NCBI RefSeq assembly: GCF_034355335.1
Contig: NZ_CP136422.1
Span: forward strand, 3,382,501-3,446,500
From: Blautia coccoides
Lineage (GTDB): Bacteria > Bacillota > Clostridia > Lachnospirales > Lachnospiraceae
Direction: 5' to 3'
DNA: 64,000 bases
Position numbers and translations under genes: made by a program. Below the pieces are notes generated by a model, which was given only the letters and a program-made list of their open reading frames with translations, was not told where the DNA came from and made no database searches. This document shows, piece after piece, positions 17,133-26,328 of the stretch (position 1 is the stretch's first letter; every line of letters starts with the position of its first letter).

Positions 17133-18122
17133 ATGAATAGAAAAGAACTACACGATTTTATTAAAGAGAAACAGCCTAATATCTGTCAAATATCATGCTA
17201 CAAAGACGGTAAAGAAGTTTATTCTGATGAATGGAATAATTATAAAAAAGGAGATGCTTGTCATGTTATGTCTGCCACCAAAAGTATCGTAGCATTACTT
17301 GTAGGGATAGCACTTGATAAAGGATTTATAAAAAGCATAGACCAACCCGTATTAGATTTTTTCCCTGAATATAAAATTAAGAGAGGAGAAAAAACAATTC
17401 AAAAAGTTACAATCAAACATTTACTGACTATGACTGCACCATATAAGTATAAGTATGAACCGTGGACTAAAATTTGTTCAAGTGATGATTGGACGGTTTC
17501 AGCTTTAGATTTTCTAGGCGGAAGAAAAGGATTGACTGGACAATTCAAATATTCAACTTTAGGCATACATATACTAACTGGTATTATATCAAAAACGAGT
17601 GGTCTAAAAGTCGTGGACTTTGCAAATAAGTTTTTATTTGAACCTATTAGAGTAGAAAAACATATAAATTATTTAGCGGAAACTGCCGAAGAACATAAAC
17701 GTTTTACTATATGTAAAGAACCGCAAAAAAATATATGGTTTTGTGACCCAAAAGGAATAGGTACGGCTGGATATGGTTTATGCTTTTCTGCAATAGATAT
17801 GGCGAAAATTGGACAACTTTGTTTAGATAAAGGTGTTCATAATGGAAAACAAATTGTATCATCTAAATGGATTGAAGAAATAACAAAACCAAATTATAAA
17901 TGCGGAGAAGAATTTAGAAATATGTCTTATGGGTATCTTTGGTGGATTGTGAATGAAAATGTATATGCAGCCATAGGAAATAGTGGGAATGTTATATATG
18001 TAAATTCATTAGAAAATATAGTGATAGCAGTTACATCATATTTTAAGCCAACAATATTCGACCGTATAGATTTTATACAAAAGTATATTGAGCCATTTAT
18101 TACTATTAGGAGAACTTTGTAA
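17133..18122 (+). CDS. Serine beta-lactamase / penicillin-binding-protein-like hydrolase
   Basis: Class C beta-lactamase-fold protein of 329 aa. The SxxK nucleophile motif is SATKS near residue 50 (HVMSATKSIVALL); the second motif is probably YSTLG near 147, with Thr where many enzymes have Asn. No signal peptide, so it is likely cytosolic and more probably an esterase or peptidase than a true beta-lactamase. It follows the MerR gene by 77 bp and probably shares its control. Substrate unknown. Confidence 0.83.
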   Translation: MNRKELHDFIKEKQPNICQISCYKDGKEVYSDEWNNYKKGDACHVMSATKSIVALLVGIALDKGFIKSIDQPVLDFFPEYKIKRGEKTIQKVTIKHLLTMTAPYKYKYEPWTKICSSDDWTVSALDFLGGRKGLTGQFKYSTLGIHILTGIISKTSGLKVVDFANKFLFEPIRVEKHINYLAETAEEHKRFTICKEPQKNIWFCDPKGIGTAGYGLCFSAIDMAKIGQLCLDKGVHNGKQIVSSKWIEEITKPNYKCGEEFRNMSYGYLWWIVNENVYAAIGNSGNVIYVNSLENIVIAVTSYFKPTIFDRIDFIQKYIEPFITIRRTL

Positions 18123-18359
18123 ATGATGGGATTAAAAAAACGAGATATAAAAAAGGCATTAAAAGCTGGTGCAAAGGCTGGCGGTGTATCATTGGCTGAT
18201 GTACGAGCTGATATTGAAGCGACGATTGATGAAGCCATGAATAGTACCGACCCAGAAGTGCAGGCAAATTTCAAAAAGTATTTTGGAAATAAACGCCCTA
18301 CACCAGAGGAATATATTTACATAATTTCAAAGAAAACCGTTAAAGGACTGAAATTATGA
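18123..18359 (+). CDS. Small protein resembling the C-terminal tail of Spo0A
   Basis: Protein of 78 aa, basic at the N-terminus ([16 protein letters not shown]), ending [18 protein letters not shown], which recalls the last part of the Spo0A DNA-binding domain (a Lys-Pro-Thr stretch before the final helix). The recognition helix is absent, so DNA binding is unlikely. It begins right behind the stop of the hydrolase and overlaps the next start by 4 bp, so it is cotranscribed. Function unknown. Confidence 0.6.
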   Translation: MMGLKKRDIKKALKAGAKAGGVSLADVRADIEATIDEAMNSTDPEVQANFKKYFGNKRPTPEEYIYIISKKTVKGLKL

Positions 18360-19270
18360 AAATAGAACGTCTGATAGGAATAATCTTTTATTTGATAAAT
18401 AGAGAATGTGTAACAACAAATGAATTAGCACAAAAGTTTGAAGTATCTCGTAGAACGATTTTAAGAGATATTGATACACTAACACTTGCTGGTATTCCGA
18501 TTTATTCTGAGTTGGGTGTAAAGGGTGGGTATGCAATAAATAAAGATTTTAAGGTTGATGAAAAAATTATTGACAGCAACAATAAAGAATATATTTTGCT
18601 TGCATTAAATAGTCTAAGGACTGTTTACGGAAATAACAAGGTCATTGAAACTTACGAGAAAATGAAACATCTTTATAGTGATGTTAATATCAATGCACTT
18701 CCAGATGTTGATTTCTCTGTGGTAACGGAAAACCCACACATTATGAAATGCGTAGACTTAATCAATAAAGCGATAAAAGAACAGCGAACTATAAAGTTTA
18801 TATATACTAATTCGGCAGGAAACACAAAAGAAGTTTTTCTAAACCCACTTCACACATATTACAAGTGGTATTCGTGGTATGCTTTTGGATATGATACTTC
18901 TAAAAAAGATTATCACTTATTCAAAGTGGTAAGAATGAAAAATATTTCTTTAACAAAAGAACTTTTTCAAACTGAAGATAATATAGCTAATCTTTTATCT
19001 GATTTTGAAAAAAGACGCAACCAGACAAATATTACTGTTACTCTATCTTATAAACAAGAAATTGATACTTTAGTTAATGAATACTTTAAAGGGAAAATAA
19101 TTGAAACTGTCAATGACTGCTTTATAAGAGAAATTGAGATTAAAGAAAATGATTTTATGACATTTTCAATCCTTTTGGGACTTTGCGATAAAGTAAAAAT
19201 ATTATCCCCTCAAAAATACAAAGAAAAGGTATTAATCCATATTGGAAAAATAAAGAAAAATTTTATTTAA
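18356..19270 (+). CDS. WYL-domain transcriptional regulator (YafY/DeoR-like)
   Basis: Regulator of 304 aa. An N-terminal HTH_11 domain ([21 protein letters not shown], residues 20-45) is followed by a WYL domain (about 140-220, [22 protein letters not shown]) that senses ligands or nucleic acid. Overlaps the preceding small gene by 4 bp. Likely part of the cargo operon or regulator of the DJ-1 gene that follows. Confidence 0.9.
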   Translation: MKIERLIGIIFYLINRECVTTNELAQKFEVSRRTILRDIDTLTLAGIPIYSELGVKGGYAINKDFKVDEKIIDSNNKEYILLALNSLRTVYGNNKVIETYEKMKHLYSDVNINALPDVDFSVVTENPHIMKCVDLINKAIKEQRTIKFIYTNSAGNTKEVFLNPLHTYYKWYSWYAFGYDTSKKDYHLFKVVRMKNISLTKELFQTEDNIANLLSDFEKRRNQTNITVTLSYKQEIDTLVNEYFKGKIIETVNDCFIREIEIKENDFMTFSILLGLCDKVKILSPQKYKEKVLIHIGKIKKNFI

Positions 19271-19340
19271 TAGTGACATACATTTGTCACTATTCCTGCT
19301 ATATAATTTCCTTATGAAGAAAATATAAGGAGATGTAAAA

Positions 19341-19955
19341 ATGAAAAAAGTATATGTATATTTATTGAACGACATGGCAGAATGTGAAATTGGTTATATT
19401 TTACAAGCGTTCAGTATGGAAAAATTATTAAAAAATGGAACAAAAGAATTTGAAGTAAAGACAGTTGCTTTTAATAAAGAGCCTATCTTAACTTTAGGCG
19501 GATTAACTATTATTCCAGATTATACTATATCAGAAGTTGATTTCAGCACTACTACAGCTTTACTTTTGCCGGGTTCTTCTGCTTGGGGAAATAAAGAAAA
19601 TCAAGAAATATTGAGAAAAGCACAAGAATGTTTGAATAACAATATTTTAGTCGGTGCTATTTGTGGGGCAACGCTTGCACTTGCTGATTATGGTATATTA
19701 GATAAATTTAAACATACAAGCAATTCTCTGGAATATCTAAATTTCTTTTCAAAAAACTATGCAGGACAGAGCTTATATATTTGTTCTAATTCTGTTTTAG
19801 ACAGAAACTTAGTAACAGCAAGTTCAGCAGGTTCATTAGAATGGACAAAAAATATCTTAAAGAGCCTTAATGTATATTCTGATAAGAAAATTACTGCCTT
19901 TTACAATTACTATTCAACGGGGAATGCGAAGTATTATGATGAACTTTTAAAATAA
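19341..19955 (+). CDS. DJ-1/PfpI family protein (class I glutamine amidotransferase fold)
   Basis: Protein of 204 aa with the nucleophile elbow GAICGATLALADYG (Cys near residue 111) and an N-terminal Rossmann-like strand (KKVYVYLLNDMAE). Related proteins act on reactive carbonyls or as stress proteins. AAGGAG lies ahead of the ATG. The upstream gap of 70 bp has TAGTGACATACATTTGTCACTAT, an inverted repeat that could be an operator for the WYL protein. Confidence 0.87.
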   Translation: MKKVYVYLLNDMAECEIGYILQAFSMEKLLKNGTKEFEVKTVAFNKEPILTLGGLTIIPDYTISEVDFSTTTALLLPGSSAWGNKENQEILRKAQECLNNNILVGAICGATLALADYGILDKFKHTSNSLEYLNFFSKNYAGQSLYICSNSVLDRNLVTASSAGSLEWTKNILKSLNVYSDKKITAFYNYYSTGNAKYYDELLK

Positions 19956-19968
19956 AGGTGGTGTTTGT

Positions 19969-20157
19969 TTGGATAAACAATCATGGGTATTATGTCCCAT
20001 TTGCAATAATAAGACACGAACTAAAGTACGAGAAGATACGGAGCTTGTAAATTTTCCTTTGTTCTGTCCAAAGTGCAAAATGGAAACTTTAATCAATATA
20101 AAGTATGGAAAAGTAACTATTATCAAAGAGCCAGACGCAAAGACGCAGAGCCGATAA
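19969..20157 (+). CDS. Cysteine-rich KTR-domain protein (Tn916 cargo flank)
   Basis: Protein of 62 aa with two Cys pairs, CPICNNKTRTKV and CPKC, forming a zinc ribbon, and the KTR signature. Small proteins of this type lie just behind the resistance gene in Tn916 elements. TTG start with AAAGGTGG upstream. Function not known. Confidence 0.82.
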   Translation: MDKQSWVLCPICNNKTRTKVREDTELVNFPLFCPKCKMETLINIKYGKVTIIKEPDAKTQSR

Positions 20158-20504
20158 TTTGTAGGTTATTGTAACTTATAGATTGTCGGCTTTTATTTGT
20201 TACCTGCGAAGCAGATCAGCAAATAAAAGTGTCAAAGACAAAAAGAAAACAAGAAGCTGATTACTTCTTGCTCTCTCTGCTGTTCAAGATACCGTCAATC
20301 GTACCTTGAATAATTTTCAATTCGTTATCATGTTGATCAGCACATTATAATATGCCATTTTCAGAAAAATAAATAGTGCAGAAATAATACGGGGATCTTC
20401 CATCCCCGAACCCCTGGAATCCTTGTTATAACAGTAATAGAAAAAATTATTACCGTTATAACAAGGCTAAAAATGGGATATTTTAATTTTCCGAATTCTG
20501 CAAA
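20158..20504. other. Intergenic region between cargo and regulatory genes
   Basis: No convincing gene. It holds a strong hairpin at 20421-20466 (CCTTGTTATAAC with GTTATAACAAGG) that could terminate transcription from both sides. On the minus strand, about 20255-20340, a 25-codon open stretch ends in NELKIIQGTIDGILNSRESKK without a usable start; it looks like the tail of a lost gene. Confidence 0.5.
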
Positions 20505-20831
20505 TTATGGCATCAAATAAAATGCGTTGTAACAGTTATCACTCAATAAATCAAGTGCTGTTTCTATCTGACGGCGAGCTGTGCTTTTATCCACTTTTTC
20601 TGGCGGATAGAAATATTCATCAACAGATATATTGAACATGGTAACTAAATCATGGAATAGTTGAAAACTTGGGTGTGAACCTACATTTTCAATATCAGCG
20701 ATATGGCGTTCTCCATAGAATACCTTGTTGCCTAAATCATTACGTGACAGCCCTGCTCTTTCACGGGCTTCTCTGATTGCCAGCCCTAACGGTCTGAAAT
20801 CAAAAGTATGTGTTTCTTTTGTTTTTCTCAT
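20505..20831 (-). CDS. XRE family repressor-like regulator (Tn916 orf9)
   Basis: DNA-binding protein of 108 aa with an HTH_3 domain (LAIREARERAGLSRNDLGNKVFYGERHIADIE, residues 15-45), transcribed against the surrounding genes. In Tn916 the corresponding protein represses expression of the downstream regulatory genes that switch on excision and transfer. Confidence 0.88.
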   Translation of the reverse strand: MRKTKETHTFDFRPLGLAIREARERAGLSRNDLGNKVFYGERHIADIENVGSHPSFQLFHDLVTMFNISVDEYFYPPEKVDKSTARRQIETALDLLSDNCYNAFYLMP

Positions 20832-21352
20832 ATTAAACCACCTAGCATGAGTTTATACCTCATGTTATGTAATTAGAATGTGTTATAAATGCATATATTA
20901 TGCAGTGATAACTCAAAAGGTGTCATTGTAACGGAAAATAAAAAAAACCGTTCTAAAATGATATACTTTTGTGCGTCTTGAAATAATAACGGGGCGGTTT
21001 TGGATATAACCAGAGCTGTCCTTTTTCATTTGTGCTTCAAGGTATAGCTCTGCTAAAGGGGGCTACACCATGATTGCATACGGAAGAACGCTTCGCCGTT
21101 CTCAACTGGATAATTATTTCTGTCTAGTCTTACAATCATCATACCCTTTACAAGAATTAAAAATTCATATATATAGCATTTATAAAGCAGTCCGTTTGTG
21201 TACTTACATTCACACGGGCTGTTTTTGTTTTCTTAAAAAGTTTTTTCGATTTTTTCTGGTATCAACTTAACAAATCACACCTGCTATTCCCTATATGGTG
21301 CGGAAAGAGGGATAAACACTTTTCACGTCATAACGGAAAGGGGGTGAGATTG
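20832..21352 (+). promoter_or_regulatory. Regulatory region upstream of the sigma-like gene, with leader and attenuator
   Basis: A 521-bp stretch without a clear conserved gene. It contains a stem CAGAGCT/AGCTCTG (21011-21052), an ATG at 21070 with AAAGGGGG upstream that opens a 66-codon frame of no recognised family, and a terminator-like hairpin at 21186-21232 inside that frame. The layout suggests transcriptional attenuation before orf7, as in the Tn916 control circuit. Confidence 0.6.
21186..21232 (+). terminator. Attenuator-type terminator upstream of the sigma-like gene
   Basis: AGCAGTCCGTTTGTG pairs imperfectly with CACACGGGCTG and is followed directly by TTTTTGTTTT. It lies 120 bp before the sigma-like gene, so read-through would be needed for expression. 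Confidence 0.75.
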
Positions 21353-21772
21353 ATGAAACCGTCTGACTTCCAGAAAACTGTTCAATGCCGTTTTGAAAGT
21401 TGTTTGAAGAAAGTTGTCCGTCATGTTGTTAAAGACTACCAGCAAGGATTGAAGCGAAGAAAAGAGAAAGAAATTTCTTTTTGTGAACTTCCAGAAATCA
21501 TTGTGGAAAAGCTGGCTGTCTGGGACGACTACGAAACAGATTATACGATTTTCAACGTATGCGGTAATGATATTCGTGTCTATGATGATGAATTGGCAGA
21601 AGCCTTGAAACAGTTATCCGAACGTAATCGAGAAACTTTGCTGATGTATTACTTTTTGGAAATGAACAATGAAGAAATCGCAAAAAAGCAAAATATTTCC
21701 AGAAGCGGAGTTTTTCAGAACCGCCACAATTCATTGGCACTTATGAGAAAACTATTAAAGGAGAAACGATAG
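21353..21772 (+). CDS. Sigma-70-like regulator (Tn916 orf7)
   Basis: Protein of 139 aa with a sigma region 4-like HTH at the C-terminus (ALKQLSERNRETLLMYYFLE, then NEEIAKKQNISRSGVFQNRH). Positively acting element regulator that reads through to the excision genes. ATG 21353 is chosen because GGGGGTGA lies upstream; an in-frame GTG nine bases earlier is less likely. Confidence 0.87.
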   Translation: MKPSDFQKTVQCRFESCLKKVVRHVVKDYQQGLKRRKEKEISFCELPEIIVEKLAVWDDYETDYTIFNVCGNDIRVYDDELAEALKQLSERNRETLLMYYFLEMNNEEIAKKQNISRSGVFQNRHNSLALMRKLLKEKR

Positions 21773-21775
21773 CAA

Positions 21776-22024
21776 ATGAAACACAAATTTAAGAAGCCGT
21801 CCTACTACTTGCTTTCGCAGGCTATGGACGGGGACGAAAAAGCGATTGAAAAGATACTGGCATTTTATGACCCGTACATATCAAAGTGCTGTCTGCGTCC
21901 TCTCTATGATGAATATGGAAATGTCTATATCGTTGTAGATATGGAATTGAAAGGACTTATCAGAGAAGCACTTATCAAAATGATTTTAGGGTTTGAGATT
22001 GCCTTAGAAATCGAAGAAGAATAA
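21776..22024 (+). CDS. Helix-turn-helix domain protein (Tn916 orf8)
   Basis: Protein of 82 aa with a sigma region 2-like helical part (YLLSQAMDGDEKAIEKILAF), three bases downstream of the sigma-like gene and cotranscribed with it. Together the two resemble a split sigma factor. Regulatory role in transposon activation inferred from position. Confidence 0.83.
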   Translation: MKHKFKKPSYYLLSQAMDGDEKAIEKILAFYDPYISKCCLRPLYDEYGNVYIVVDMELKGLIREALIKMILGFEIALEIEEE

Positions 22025-22399
22025 CAAGCAGTAACCGCAGAGCATGATTTGTTCAATCCCCTCTTTCCTGCTCTGCCACCTGCTTTTACATGAAAGCAAC
22101 ATGCTTTCGCCACAGCTCTTTGAAAACTGAATAAAGCAGACAGATACGTTTGTGAGATAGAGAGCCACGGGGACTGTACGCCACGACCTTTCCAGAAGAA
22201 AGCGAGCGACCCACGCAGTGATCCGAGAGCGACTGTTGGAAAAGTCGTTTTGCCACGACCTATCCTCACAGAATAATGATACGTCCGCATGGTGCGGTTC
22301 TGCCCACAAGAATGGGAATAGTTGAGATACTAACGGAGCTTTCCAAAGCCGTCTGCCTGCTTGTAAAAAATGACACACAGTAAAGGGGGTGCATAGATT
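22025..22399. other. Non-coding stretch before xis
   Basis: About 375 bp. No open frame with a ribosome site and family likeness was found on either strand. The sequence is richer in GC than the neighbours and contains CCACGACC twice (about 22182 and 22252). In Tn916 the equivalent interval is also largely non-coding. The 3' end supplies the AAAGGGGG site for xis. Confidence 0.45.
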
Positions 22400-22603
22400 A
22401 TGAACAATACTGATGTGCCTATCTGGGAAAAATATACGCTGACGATTGAAGAAGCGTCCAAATACTTCCGTATTGGCGAAAAGAAATTGCGTAAATTAGC
22501 CGAAGAAAATCTTGACGCTGGCTGGGTTATCGTGAACGGTAATCGTATTCAGATTAAGCGAAAACAATTTGAAAAAATCATAGATACATTGGACGAAATC
22601 TAA
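22400..22603 (+). CDS. xis: Excisionase Xis of the Tn916 family
   Basis: Basic protein of 67 aa with a MerR-like winged helix ([22 protein letters not shown]). It bends DNA near the element ends and directs the integrase to excise. Starts 79 bp before int, with GGGGGTG ahead of the ATG. Size and sequence match Tn916 Xis. Confidence 0.94.
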   Translation: MNNTDVPIWEKYTLTIEEASKYFRIGEKKLRKLAEENLDAGWVIVNGNRIQIKRKQFEKIIDTLDEI

Positions 22604-22681
22604 TGTCATTGAGCCGTAGATATGGTATAATAAGGTATAGCGTATCACGGCTCATTCCATGACGGAAAGGAGCTTTACACT

Positions 22682-23872
22682 ATGTCTAATGTGAAACGGA
22701 AAGACAGTAAAAATCGCAATTTGCGTAATGGAGAGAGCCAGCGAAAAGACGGAAGATACGTTTATAAATATACCGATATATACGGAAAGCCACAGTTTAT
22801 CTATTCTTGGAAACTTGTACCGACAGACAAGACACCTGCTGGAAAGCGTGATGATATATCGTTGAGGGAAAAAGAAGCACAGATAAAAAAAGACCTTAAC
22901 GACGGTATCGACACAGTCGGCGGTAAAATGACAGTCTGCCAGCTCTATGACAAGAAGAACAGCCAAAGAAAGAACATCAAGAGGGCTACTGAAAAAGGAC
23001 GACAGTATCTTATGAACGCTCTGAAAAATGACCCGTTGGGTATGAGGGCGATTGATACCGTCAAACAGTCGGACGCTAAAGAATGGGCTATCAGAATGAG
23101 TGAAAAAGGATATGCCTATAAAACGATTGATAACTATAAGCGTTCCTTGAAAGCGTCATTTTACATGGCGATACAAGACGACTGTATCAGAAAGAACCCA
23201 TTTGAATTTAAACTAAGTGATGTTCTGGAAGATGATACGGAGCAGAAAGTTATCCTTACACCAGAGCAGGAAGAACGCCTGCTTGCCTTTATGGAAACGG
23301 ACAAGATTTACAGTAAGTATTATGATGAGGTTGTACTTCTTCTGGAAACGGGACTTCGTATTTCTGAATTTTGCGGACTGACGACGCATATTGATATGCA
23401 GAACAGAATACTCAATATAGACCACCAACTATTGAAAGATAGCGAAATCGGCTACTATATTGAAACGCCAAAGACCAAAAACGGAAAACGAGAACTTCCA
23501 TTGACAGAACGGGCTTATCAAGCAATCCAAAGAATACTAAAGAACAGAGGAAAGGCACAACCGCTGATTGTAGATGGTTACAGCAATTTCCTATTCTTGA
23601 ACCGTGAGGGCTTGCCTAAAATTGCAGGAAACTATGAGGGCATGGTGCGAGGACTGATTAAGAAGTATAACAAGTATCACACGGACAAGTTACCGAACAT
23701 CACACCACATTCATTCCGACATACTTACTGTACAAATATGGCAAACAGAGGAATGAACCCAAATACTCTGCAATATCTCATGGGACACGCTAACATAACC
23801 ATGACACTTGGCTATTACGCACACGGTACATTTCAATCTGCAAAAGCGGAGCTGGAAAGACTGGCTTGCTAA
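22682..23872 (+). CDS. int: Tn916-type tyrosine integrase
   Basis: Integrase of 396 aa that inserts and excises the element. The N-terminal arm-binding domain (residues 1-75) has the three-strand fold (GRYVYKYTDIYGKPQF); the core-binding domain follows; the catalytic residues are in TGLRISEFCGLT, HSFRHTYC (His 343, Arg 346) and MGHANITMTLGYYAH (His 369, Tyr 378 or 379). Ends 200 bp before the chromosomal gene to its right, close to the element end. Confidence 0.96.
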   Translation: MSNVKRKDSKNRNLRNGESQRKDGRYVYKYTDIYGKPQFIYSWKLVPTDKTPAGKRDDISLREKEAQIKKDLNDGIDTVGGKMTVCQLYDKKNSQRKNIKRATEKGRQYLMNALKNDPLGMRAIDTVKQSDAKEWAIRMSEKGYAYKTIDNYKRSLKASFYMAIQDDCIRKNPFEFKLSDVLEDDTEQKVILTPEQEERLLAFMETDKIYSKYYDEVVLLLETGLRISEFCGLTTHIDMQNRILNIDHQLLKDSEIGYYIETPKTKNGKRELPLTERAYQAIQRILKNRGKAQPLIVDGYSNFLFLNREGLPKIAGNYEGMVRGLIKKYNKYHTDKLPNITPHSFRHTYCTNMANRGMNPNTLQYLMGHANITMTLGYYAHGTFQSAKAELERLAC

Positions 23873-23885
23873 TATCGGAGCTTAT

Positions 23886-23907
23886 ATTTACTACTCATTT
23901 ACTACTT
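23886..23907. repeat. Tandem 11-bp repeats near the element end, likely Int arm sites
   Basis: ATTTACTACTC and ATTTACTACTT lie back to back just after int. Their position and sequence fit the DR2 repeats bound by the N-terminal domain of Tn916 integrase. The actual element end should lie between here and about 24069; I cannot place it to the base without the empty target site. Confidence 0.65.
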
Positions 23908-24069
23908 TTGGTTGCATTTTCATGCTGGTAAATGCCAGCTTATGCAAGGTATCTTCCAAAAAGAAAATACCGATAAAGCCCTAAAATACGGGATATATCG
24001 GCATTTACCAACTTATGAAAAGATAATCAGAAATTTAGTAAGTTTTTATAGAAAAATATTGCCTGAATC

Positions 24070-24561
24070 CTACTGCTCATATTTAGATTTTTCCCATGCT
24101 TCTACTTCATGTAATAATAAGGTCCGGATCCATGGATTGTTTTGAGGGCAGACCATAAACAGAAAGGCGCTGCTGCGGCATTTCTGACAGTGTTCGCCCT
24201 TCAGCCAAAAGTCATACCCCATCGAACATTTTGGATTACAGGCATCCGGATCCGCCATGCGTTTACATATGGGTGCTTTCTGAATGGTGTGTATCATTTC
24301 ATCCGGCAGTGTTTCCAGCACGCTTTCATAGTCATTTACATGAACTCCGTAAATTCGCACAAGCATTCCCTTTTTTCTAAACACATAATTGGCAACTGTC
24401 TTTTTATTATATGTGTAAGAAACCATATAACCGCTTTTTGCCGTCTTAATCTCTATCTTACATCCATAGTCCATTAATTTGTCATGCAGCTCCTTCACAA
24501 AATCCTGATTCTCTGCTGGGACTGTAGCAATAAAATCCTGAAATTCTATCTTCTTATCCAT
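24070..24561 (-). CDS. Hypothetical protein with cysteine cluster
   Basis: Protein of about 163 aa starting MDKKIEFQDFIATVPAENQ. The first half looks like a small alpha/beta domain (KLMDYGCKIEIKTAKSGYMVSYTY, VFRKKGMLVRIYG); the second half has a Cys cluster (CNPKCSMGYDF, HCQKC) that could bind zinc. ATG 24561 is chosen because GGGAGGA lies about ten bases upstream. It is the first chromosomal gene beside the transposon, and a 55-bp sequence upstream is repeated at 28398-28452. Family not recognised. Confidence 0.75.
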   Translation of the reverse strand: MDKKIEFQDFIATVPAENQDFVKELHDKLMDYGCKIEIKTAKSGYMVSYTYNKKTVANYVFRKKGMLVRIYGVHVNDYESVLETLPDEMIHTIQKAPICKRMADPDACNPKCSMGYDFWLKGEHCQKCRSSAFLFMVCPQNNPWIRTLLLHEVEAWEKSKYEQ

Positions 24562-24603
24562 AATCACCAATTCCTCCCTATTTTTCTTTGACTGTGATTC
24601 TCC

Positions 24604-24658
24604 CATTATATCTTATAAGGCAAAATATTTCCTCTCTTTTTGTGCACCATTCGGATAG
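24604..24658 (-). promoter_or_regulatory. 55-bp repeated upstream element, copy 1
   Basis: Differs at only two positions from 28398-28452. Both copies lie upstream of a minus-strand gene and contain TATAAGATATAAT on that strand, a good -10 region with no matching -35, plus GTGCACAAAAAGAGAGG, which could be an activator box. The pairing with an AraC-type gene at the other copy suggests a common AraC-dependent promoter. Confidence 0.6.
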
Positions 24659-24758
24659 GTTTTCTTTGGATTTTGGAAAAAGCATTTGTAAGGTTGACAT
24701 TACACAAAACGTCGAGTATACTGTATGTAAGGTAAACCCGATAGATGGGAGGATTTAA

Positions 24759-25019
24759 ATGAAAAATAGGATCAAGGAATTAAGGGAACAAAAGGGGCTG
24801 ACCCAGGAACAATTAGGCGAAATGGTTGGAGCCTCAAGACAGGCGATCAATGCCATAGAAACAGAAAAATTTGAGCCATCCATCTGGCTTGCACATGACA
24901 TTTCAAAGATATTTGATCGTTCTATCGAAGAGGTTTTTTTATTTGATGAAAGCCAGCGAAAATCAAGAGCTGACAGCAGCAGGAGGGATAAAAATGGCAG
25001 CAAGGAACATTCGGTATGA
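24759..25019 (+). CDS. XRE family regulator
   Basis: Protein of 86 aa; HTH_3 domain in residues 4-58 (IKELREQKGLTQEQLGEMVGASRQAINAIE). Typical short Cro/CI-type regulator of Firmicutes. GGGAGGA lies ahead of the ATG. Its last 26 bases overlap the deformylase gene in another frame. A possible promoter TTGACA-17-TATACT lies at 24693-24721. Confidence 0.88.
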   Translation: MKNRIKELREQKGLTQEQLGEMVGASRQAINAIETEKFEPSIWLAHDISKIFDRSIEEVFLFDESQRKSRADSSRRDKNGSKEHSV

Positions 25020-25449
25020 TAATGACCCCATATTGAGAAAAAAATGTAAAGAAGTAAAAGTCATTGATGACAAAACCCGACAGATTCTGGACGATATGCT
25101 TGAAACATTACATAAAACTGAAAATGGAGCAGCTTTAGCAGCTAACCAGGTAGGGGTATTAAAACGGTTAGTTGTGATTGATTATTGTGATACTCTGCTC
25201 AAGCTGGTAAATCCTAAAATCATCGGATGCAGCGGCGTTCAGGAATGTATCGAGGGCTGCCTTAGTTTTCCAAACCGTTTTGTTAAAACTATCCGCCCTC
25301 AAAAAGTTATCATTCAAGCGCAAAATGAATACGGAAAAGAAATTCTAGTCACCGGCGAAGATGAAATGGCAAAATGCTTTTGCCATGAATTAGAGCACTT
25401 AGACGGAGAAATCTTTTTAGATAAAGCTGTTGAGGAAATACTGCAATAA
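24994..25449 (+). CDS. def: Peptide deformylase
   Basis: Metalloenzyme that removes the N-formyl group from new proteins, 151 aa. The three motifs are GAALAANQVG (for GxGLAAxQ), EGCLSFP (Cys ligand) and CHELEHLDG (HExxH ligands). Start ATG 24994 has GGAGGG seven bases upstream. Motif 1 has Ala for the usual Gly-Leu and a Cys precedes the HExxH, as in short clostridial paralogs, so it may be a secondary copy. Coupled to the XRE gene. Confidence 0.92.
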   Translation: MAARNIRYDNDPILRKKCKEVKVIDDKTRQILDDMLETLHKTENGAALAANQVGVLKRLVVIDYCDTLLKLVNPKIIGCSGVQECIEGCLSFPNRFVKTIRPQKVIIQAQNEYGKEILVTGEDEMAKCFCHELEHLDGEIFLDKAVEEILQ

Positions 25450-25459
25450 CCGCTTTCCC

Positions 25460-26167
25460 CTAAAAATTAATATTCGCTTTTTTTGCCTGACTGCACAGAT
25501 CCCGTACATTGAGGGTATATGTCTTCCCATCTTTTATAAAATGGGTTCCGCACTGGCGGAATTCAAAATGAGCCTCATGAGAAATACATTGTTCCCGGAT
25601 ATCCAGAACCCAGTCATAGTCAAGAGGACGGGCCATTTTATCAGACTCTCCGCCGACCACCACTAATTCAACTTCTTCCAGATAGGGTTCCAGATTTACT
25701 CTTTCGATCAAGGGCTGGCATATAATATTTTTATGCTTGATAGGAAGCTCCCTGAATATGGATAATCTGTAATCTGCACGGTCCTGGTTTTCTACGGTAC
25801 ATCCAACCGTTACATTTTCATACCCGTCCTTCCAGTCATCTGGAATGCAGTCCCGGAACCGCTCAATCCGTTTGGTCAGAAAAATGAAATGAAGATCCGA
25901 ACGATTCCGGATCATCTGCCAGCATTCCTCCCGCCAGGCATCCGCTTCCTCGATCAGGAAATCCGTGGAAAAGCAAAGGTAAACTACCTGCCCGGATTTC
26001 ATTTTGTATGCGCCCGATTTATTCTTTGCAGCAGGAGCGTAAAATTTGTCTGTTTTTATAATTTTGCCGGTGTCAACACCCCTTCTCAAATCACCTTTGT
26101 GAATATAACAATATCTGCATCCCTCACTGTATTTATGACAGCCGCGCCATGGATTCCACATAGCCAT
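25460..26167 (-). CDS. DUF5131 / phage Gp37-Gp68 family protein
   Basis: Protein of 235 aa starting MAMWNPWRGCHKYSEGCRYCYI. The Cys arrangement (GC..., then CxxC) resembles radical SAM iron-sulfur ligands, and later motifs (FIFLTKRIERF, VTVGCTVENQDRADYR, VVVGGESDKMARPLDYDW) are those of DUF5131. Start 26167 is preferred for the GAGAGGTGA site before it. Convergent with def, leaving ten bases between stops. Substrate unknown. Confidence 0.85.
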   Translation of the reverse strand: MAMWNPWRGCHKYSEGCRYCYIHKGDLRRGVDTGKIIKTDKFYAPAAKNKSGAYKMKSGQVVYLCFSTDFLIEEADAWREECWQMIRNRSDLHFIFLTKRIERFRDCIPDDWKDGYENVTVGCTVENQDRADYRLSIFRELPIKHKNIICQPLIERVNLEPYLEEVELVVVGGESDKMARPLDYDWVLDIREQCISHEAHFEFRQCGTHFIKDGKTYTLNVRDLCSQAKKANINF

Positions 26168-26328
26168 AAAATCACCTCTCATTTGCAATGGACTTTTTAT
26201 AGGAGACAAGTATGTAATCGATTATATCATCTCCAATGAAAACCCTAACAGTAACCACCCCTTATTGACCACAGACTCCCTCAGGCACAATCGCGATTTC
26301 TCATAGTACATTTTTTCCAAAAGAAGGA

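Larger units (their letters stand above)
6455..24050 (+). mobile_element. Tn916-family integrative conjugative element, right part, disrupted on the left
   Basis: Gene order orf19, ardA, orf17, orf16, orf15, orf14, orf13, cargo, KTR, orf9, orf7, orf8, xis, int is that of Tn916. The tetracycline gene is replaced by five other genes. Relaxase, FtsK-type coupling protein and left end are absent from the window, and orf19 is broken by intron, RIT and IS66 insertions. The right boundary is approximate. Excision could still work if the left end survives outside. Confidence 0.85.

Noticed and set aside
22025..22399. Minus-strand frames of about 120 codons before xis
   Set aside because: They lack start signals and run against the element's genes; the region is probably non-coding.
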